From Deltaproteobacteria bacterium (GTDB lineage Bacteria; Desulfobacterota; Desulfobulbia; Desulfobulbales; Desulfocapsaceae): a DNA stretch of 48,230 bases. Where the stretch lies: assembly GCA_002747805.1 (NCBI GenBank), contig PDQP01000052.1, positions 1 to 48,230 on the forward strand, written 5' to 3'. The translations under genes were made by a program, and so were the position numbers. Positions 45,015-48,230 of this stretch are shown here, one piece after another. How positions within the stretch are numbered: the first letter of the stretch is position 1; every line of letters begins with the position of its first letter. The notes beneath the pieces were generated by a model, which did no database searches, was not told the DNA's origin, and saw only the letters and a program-made list of their open reading frames with translations.

Positions 45015-45047
45015 CAGGCGGAAAACCGCTGGTCAGAATTCCGCCTG
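45015..45047 (-). terminator. Hairpin after the SH3 gene
   Basis: Arms of nine bases (CAGGCGGAA, 45015-45023, with TTCCGCCTG, 45039-45047) enclose a 15-base loop, 26 bases past the SH3 stop codon. On the minus strand it is followed by a weak, mixed T-rich run, so termination strength is uncertain. Confidence 0.5.
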
Positions 45048-45073
45048 TTCAAGCCCAAGGTAAGGGTAAGAAA

Positions 45074-45529
45074 CTAAGGCCAAAGCAGCTTGTTATATAC
45101 CCAGCCGACAGTGCCGCCGCTGTGGCGGACCTTGGTCCAGTCGCCTTTTTTGCTTACCTTGGTAAGAACCACCCCCCGTTCCATAGTGGCAACCACCTCT
45201 GCACCAGTACTGGCCTCCGCCCTCATATTGACGGTGTTTTTGGCATTGACAATCGCCGTATCACATTTGCTTAGCAGGGTACTATGAACCCAGCCGGAAT
45301 CATTTTCATAATCGGCTACCTTTACCCACTCGCCGTTAGATGATAATACCTTGAGCGGATAGCCGGGAAAAACTTCCATATATACCGGATCCTTGGTGGA
45401 AGGGCCGGTTCTGACGTTGACCTTGTTTTTGGTTACAGTCTTGTATTCTGCAGCACTGGCAGAAGCAGCGAGCAGTAAGACCGCACCGCCTACGAAAACA
45501 GTATTTCTAAGCAAATTGGTTAGATTCAT
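45074..45529 (-). CDS. Secreted protein with two bacterial SH3 domains
   Basis: The 151-residue protein has a Sec signal peptide (about 1-27, ending ASAA) and two SH3b domains (about 30-88 and 93-150). Each shows the N-V-R-T/A pattern (KVNVRTGPS and TVNMRAEAS) and a closing G-W-V strand. Bacterial SH3 domains bind peptidoglycan peptides or metals and usually bring an enzyme to the wall; here no enzyme is attached, so it is a possible wall-binding or ligand-sensing protein. It has its own sigma-70 promoter with a Fur-box-like site in the leader. Confidence 0.88.
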   Translation of the reverse strand: MNLTNLLRNTVFVGGAVLLLAASASAAEYKTVTKNKVNVRTGPSTKDPVYMEVFPGYPLKVLSSNGEWVKVADYENDSGWVHSTLLSKCDTAIVNAKNTVNMRAEASTGAEVVATMERGVVLTKVSKKGDWTKVRHSGGTVGWVYNKLLWP

Positions 45530-45547
45530 ATTATTTACCTGATAATT

Positions 45548-45562
45548 TTATGATAATCATAA
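45548..45562 (-). promoter_or_regulatory. Fur-box-like operator in the SH3 gene leader
   Basis: A perfect 15-base palindrome, TTATGATAATCATAA, lies between the promoter -10 box and the start codon. It holds TGATAATCA, the centre of the classical Fur box, and a second GATAAT occurs at 45541-45546. Iron-dependent repression is possible; regulator and metal are not shown. Confidence 0.5.
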
Positions 45563-45578
45563 CTAACATCCCGATAAC

Positions 45579-45607
45579 TCTATAGCAGTAAATTATTTTG
45601 AAGTCAA
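45579..45607 (-). promoter_or_regulatory. Sigma-70 promoter of the SH3 gene
   Basis: On the minus strand, TTGACT (45607-45602), a 17-base spacer and TATAGA (45584-45579). Spacing is ideal and both boxes differ from consensus by one base. Confidence 0.7.
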
Positions 45608-45628
45608 ACACATCTTCAGGCAGTTGTT

Positions 45629-46549
45629 TTAAGGCAAAAACTCCAGCCGCCCCTGGCTGGTATTTATCTTGGCATAGGCCCCATAGGGCAGGGTCAGGTT
45701 TTCCCGGCCATGTCCCAGCGGAAAACCGGCAATAATCGGGCAGCATCCGCCTGCAAGCTGAAGCATCCGCTGCCAGATATATTCCTGGTAACGCAGTTTT
45801 TCGGCAGTATCGGTAATCTCATCATGGCTGAATTCGCCCAATATCAGACCGGCAAGCTGCTCAAATTTTCCGGCCAGTTTCATTTGGGTCAGCATTCTGT
45901 CCAGTTTATAAGGCGGCTCGTTTACATCTTCCATAAACAAAATGGCACCGCTATAATCAAGATCGTAGTCAGTGCCGATCAAGGTAATCAAGGTGCTGAG
46001 ATTGCCGCCGATGAGTCTCGCAAACTCACCTTGGCCGTCCCTTAAAATTTCATGGCCGGAAAATTCTATCGAGGCAGACCAGTTTCCGGCAAGGCAGGCT
46101 GCCAGCCGCTCAATAGATGGTCTGGAACTATTGGGCAGGGAAGCAACCACCGGCCCGTGCAGGCTGATAAGATTATGTTTTTTCAGTAAATATGCGTTCA
46201 GCAGGGTAATATCGGAAAAGCCGGTCAGCAGCTTGGGCGTGCGGGCCATAAGCTGCTGATCAAGATAGGGCAAAAGCCGCAGGCAGCCGTAGCCGCCGCG
46301 GGCAGCGATAAGGGCCTTGACTGACGGCTCTGCCCACATCCGGTTAAATTCCAGGGCCCGATTTTCATCCGTATCGGCCAAAAAATAATTCCCCGGCCAA
46401 AGCTCTCTTGGGTAAACCGGCTCAAAACCCATTTCCCTTAAAATCTGCAGGCCGTTGATAAAGGGCTTTTCATCCTTTAATCCGGCTGCCGGGGCTATGA
46501 TGCCGATTAAATCGCCTTTTTTAAGCCTTTCCGGCAGTCTTTTTTTCAT
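45629..46549 (-). CDS. ldcA: LD-carboxypeptidase (S66 family)
   Basis: The 306-residue cytoplasmic serine peptidase releases the terminal D-Ala from murein tetrapeptides during wall recycling. The nucleophile is in GFSDIT (Ser112), with the Glu in LFMEDVNE and the His in GEFSHDE as the other catalytic residues. The N-terminal 'LKKGDLIGIIAPA' is the family signature. It overlaps the coaX stop by 29 bases on the same strand, so the two are translated together. A wall-recycling enzyme fits the other wall genes in the window. Confidence 0.94.
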   Translation of the reverse strand: MKKRLPERLKKGDLIGIIAPAAGLKDEKPFINGLQILREMGFEPVYPRELWPGNYFLADTDENRALEFNRMWAEPSVKALIAARGGYGCLRLLPYLDQQLMARTPKLLTGFSDITLLNAYLLKKHNLISLHGPVVASLPNSSRPSIERLAACLAGNWSASIEFSGHEILRDGQGEFARLIGGNLSTLITLIGTDYDLDYSGAILFMEDVNEPPYKLDRMLTQMKLAGKFEQLAGLILGEFSHDEITDTAEKLRYQEYIWQRMLQLAGGCCPIIAGFPLGHGRENLTLPYGAYAKINTSQGRLEFLP

Positions 46550-47324
46550 GGATTATTTTCAAACCTTCAAGGGTTAGCATTGGTTCAATATGGTCAATCA
46601 TGGCCGAGCAGGGAGCGATTATCTCTGCCATGCCGCCGGTGGCGAGGATGGTAAAGGGATTTCCTTCCCTGGTCATCTCATTTTTCAAATCCCTTGAAAT
46701 GCCGTCAATCATGGCGCCGTAGCCGTGCAAGGCACCAAGAACCATGGAATCAACCGTGTTTTTGCCGATGATTGACTTTGGTTTTTTGCCAATATCAATC
46801 TGCGGCAGTTTGGCGGCCTTGGCAGACAAGGCATCCATAGACAGGGCGATGCCGGGCAAAATCATGCCGCCCAGGTATTTGCAGTCTGCCGAGATGCAGT
46901 CAAAGGTGATGGCAGTGCCGAAATCGATAACAATCGAATCGCCGCTATACTTATGCCAGGCAGCAATGGCGTTGACCAGCCGATCGGCACCGACCTCGGC
47001 CGGTTGTTCAACCTCAATGCCGATCATGGAACCGACTGAAATACTGTCAACAATAAAAGGCTCTTCCTTCAGGCTGTTACTTAAATATCTTCGGCCATAA
47101 TCCAGCCATACCGCCTCAAGTTTGGGGACAACACTTGAAATAATCAGATGATGAATGCCGGTATGCTCAAGATTAGCCAGATTAAACAGGGTTTGGTAAG
47201 TTGCAGCAATTTCATCGCTGGTCTGGTTTTTATGCGAGGAAGTCCGCCAGGTTTCAAGCAGGTTGTTTTTCTTATAAACCCCTGTAACTATGTGTGAATT
47301 TCCTATATCTACCACAAAAAGCAT
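46521..47324 (-). CDS. coaX: Type III pantothenate kinase
   Basis: The 267-residue enzyme of the ASKHA fold performs the first step of coenzyme A synthesis. The ATP-binding VVDIGNSHI motif, 'GADRLVNAIAAWHKY', 'IDFGTAITFDCIS' and GGMILPG are all present, as in CoaX, which is not inhibited by CoA and needs a monovalent cation. The end overlaps ldcA by 29 bases. CoaBC is 15 kb away in the same window, on the other strand. Confidence 0.96.
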   Translation of the reverse strand: MLFVVDIGNSHIVTGVYKKNNLLETWRTSSHKNQTSDEIAATYQTLFNLANLEHTGIHHLIISSVVPKLEAVWLDYGRRYLSNSLKEEPFIVDSISVGSMIGIEVEQPAEVGADRLVNAIAAWHKYSGDSIVIDFGTAITFDCISADCKYLGGMILPGIALSMDALSAKAAKLPQIDIGKKPKSIIGKNTVDSMVLGALHGYGAMIDGISRDLKNEMTREGNPFTILATGGMAEIIAPCSAMIDHIEPMLTLEGLKIIHEKKTAGKA

Positions 47325-47429
47325 TGCCGACCCCGATAATTTTTATTATTTGTATCTTGTATGCACAAGGCATTTACAACATTTATCGGCTGGAAAAAAG
47401 ATATTTTTTGTGAAAAGGAAGGATGAGGG

Positions 47430-47624
47430 GTGGCAAAGAAAAATTACCGGAGAAAAAAACTGGGCGATTATCAATGTCATTGCTGCGGCCAAAAAAGGCC
47501 GTTCTGCTGGTCTTGCCCCTGCGGATTCCAAATTTGCCCTGAATGCTTCGAGGAAAATAAATGGGGCATCAGTAACGGCCCGACCTGGATCTGCCCGGAC
47601 TGCGAGCGGATCAGAATGATGTAA
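47430..47624 (+). CDS. Small Cys-rich zinc-ribbon protein
   Basis: The 64-residue protein has a GTG start, with ribosome site AAGGAAGG 7 bases upstream. Ten Cys lie in pairs: CHCC, CWSCPC, CPEC and CPDC. This is enough for two zinc ions and fits a double zinc ribbon or a treble-clef fold. The Lys/Arg-rich start (KKNYRRKKLG) could contact nucleic acid. Function is unknown; I see no family name. Confidence 0.7.
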   Translation: MAKKNYRRKKLGDYQCHCCGQKRPFCWSCPCGFQICPECFEENKWGISNGPTWICPDCERIRMM

Positions 47625-47627
47625 GTG

Positions 47628-47822
47628 TTAACAAGAACGTTCAGATTTATAATTGTAAGTTTCGTCCCATTCTAGCTTCCCTAAAATATCTACAATACTT
47701 TTCTCTTCTCTCCGTGCAATAAATTCCTGTAAGGCTCTGGTAACAGCATCTTTTACTGTACTTTCACCACTTACTTTCAAGACATGTTCTATTAACTTGG
47801 AATCAATGGCAAGGTTGGTCAT
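47628..47822 (-). CDS. VapB-family antitoxin without its toxin
   Basis: The 64-residue protein has a ribbon-helix-helix N-terminus ('NLAIDSKLIEHVLKVSGEST') and the VapB pattern 'VKDAVTRALQEFIARREEK' ending in LEWDETYNYKSER. This matches VapB antitoxins of the pfam09957 type, which normally overlap a vapC toxin start. Here the stop codon is followed by the small zinc-ribbon gene on the opposite strand, and no PIN-domain toxin is present. A ribosome site of G residues precedes the ATG. It is an orphan or decayed antitoxin. Confidence 0.8.
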   Translation of the reverse strand: MTNLAIDSKLIEHVLKVSGESTVKDAVTRALQEFIARREEKSIVDILGKLEWDETYNYKSERSC

Positions 47823-47852
47823 GCTTCTGCCCCCATTCTTATAATCATATTT

Positions 47853-48020
47853 TTAATTTTGATGGACTAGTAAAAACTCCATCGGTACTGCTGGAATGCC
47901 GAATGCAACACCAGTCCTAGTGAAGTCTTTCCATAGTTTATCATAAATATTTTTGTATTTTTCTATAAAAATATTCTCCCTTTTCCTGCTCTTCTTCCTC
48001 GGTATTTCCTGAAACGGCAT
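47853..48020 (-). CDS. Possible 55-residue ORF overlapping the Fic 3' end
   Basis: A second frame opens at ATG 48020 and stops at 47853-47855, overlapping the Fic gene by 80 bases. Its later part, '[20 protein letters not shown]', is unusually protein-like for an overlapping frame. No ribosome site is seen, so it may instead be the original C-terminus of the Fic protein, cut off by a frameshift near 47970-47990. Confidence 0.35.
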   Translation of the reverse strand: MPFQEIPRKKSRKRENIFIEKYKNIYDKLWKDFTRTGVAFGIPAVPMEFLLVHQN

Positions 48021-48228
48021 GTAAATAATGATAAAAACTTTGCTTTACATTCTTGATAATAAACCTGTAAAAATCATTTTTATCGTTTTCCAGATTACAT
48101 TTTTCCAGAGATTTATAATATTTTTGCCTATCAATATTTTCTCCAGAAATATTTGTGATCGGGAAACCATTTTGTAATAAAATCAAATTCATTACAAGCC
48201 TTGAGGTTCTGCCGTTTCCATCAATAAA
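47941..48228 (-). CDS. Fic-domain protein, C-terminal part (5' end outside window)
   Basis: The frame runs off the right edge of the window. Just inside it lies [10 protein letters not shown], the Fic core motif (H-x-F-x-D/E-G-N-G-R), with only the first catalytic His beyond the edge. A helical stretch follows, with a '[21 protein letters not shown]' segment typical of Fic proteins. Fic enzymes add AMP or related groups to target proteins. The C-terminal end is odd: see the overlapping reading frame at 47853-48020. Confidence 0.85.
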   Translation of the reverse strand, partial: FIDGNGRTSRLVMNLILLQNGFPITNISGENIDRQKYYKSLEKCNLENDKNDFYRFIIKNVKQSFYHYLHAVSGNTEEEEQEKGEYFYRKIQKYL

Positions 48229-48230
48229 AG

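Overview
The window reads as chromosomal DNA of a Gram-negative anaerobe of the Desulfobacterota, most likely near the Desulfobulbales. This is inference from gene content: an ATP synthase operon with paired b' and b subunits but no a or c subunit, an LbtU-type outer-membrane porin, a PilY1-type pilus adhesin, and an M23/bactofilin pair next to glycan genes. No rRNA gene and no species-level marker is present. Most of the window is compact housekeeping DNA in short operons. Decayed and mobile material sits in small islands at 2.7-3.4 kb, 31.4 kb, 42.1 kb and 47.6-48.2 kb.

Layout. 0-3.4 kb: the C-terminus of a PilY1-like adhesin, a small secreted protein, a terminator, a sensor histidine kinase that seems to start at ATC, then an IS30-type transposase remnant and a second gene decayed by frameshifts. 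3.4-12.3 kb: alaS, then the F-ATPase operon b', b, delta, alpha, gamma, beta, epsilon with a promoter and a strong terminator. 12.3-17.9 kb (minus strand): metallophosphoesterase, HIT hydrolase, mutS, and a long AMIN/amidase lipoprotein. 18.2-23.2 kb: LbtU-like porin, a periplasmic-sensor diguanylate cyclase (minus), and a YkgJ-type cysteine-cluster protein. 23.4-31.4 kb: M23 endopeptidase, bactofilin, four family-2 glycosyltransferases, a WbaP-like polyprenyl-phosphate sugar transferase and coaBC, which together look like an envelope or exopolysaccharide locus. 31.4-40.7 kb: an orphan XRE antitoxin behind a toxin stub, a 1396-residue SNF2 helicase, comM/yifB, a DUF3352-like protein, a small unknown protein and thiL. 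40.7-47.3 kb (minus): dCMP deaminase, alpha/beta hydrolase, a 143-bp foldback element, tRNA-His, a zinc-ribbon protein, a prephenate dehydratase-like/ACT/prephenate dehydrogenase fusion, an SH3 protein with a Fur-box-like site, LD-carboxypeptidase and coaX. 47.4-48.2 kb: a tiny zinc-ribbon protein, an orphan VapB antitoxin and the 3' end of a Fic gene.

The genes fall into a few themes: energy and translation (atp, alaS), cell wall and surface (amidase, M23, bactofilin, LdcA, SH3, glycosyltransferases, PilY1), cofactors (CoaBC, CoaX, ThiL), nucleic-acid upkeep (MutS, SNF2, ComM, dCMP deaminase), and signalling (histidine kinase, GGDEF protein). I found no complete defence system, prophage or CRISPR array. 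The most unusual items are the foldback element lying against the hydrolase start codon, the dehydratase/dehydrogenase fusion, the ATC-started kinase, the layered gene decay before alaS, and the toxin-antitoxin remnants.
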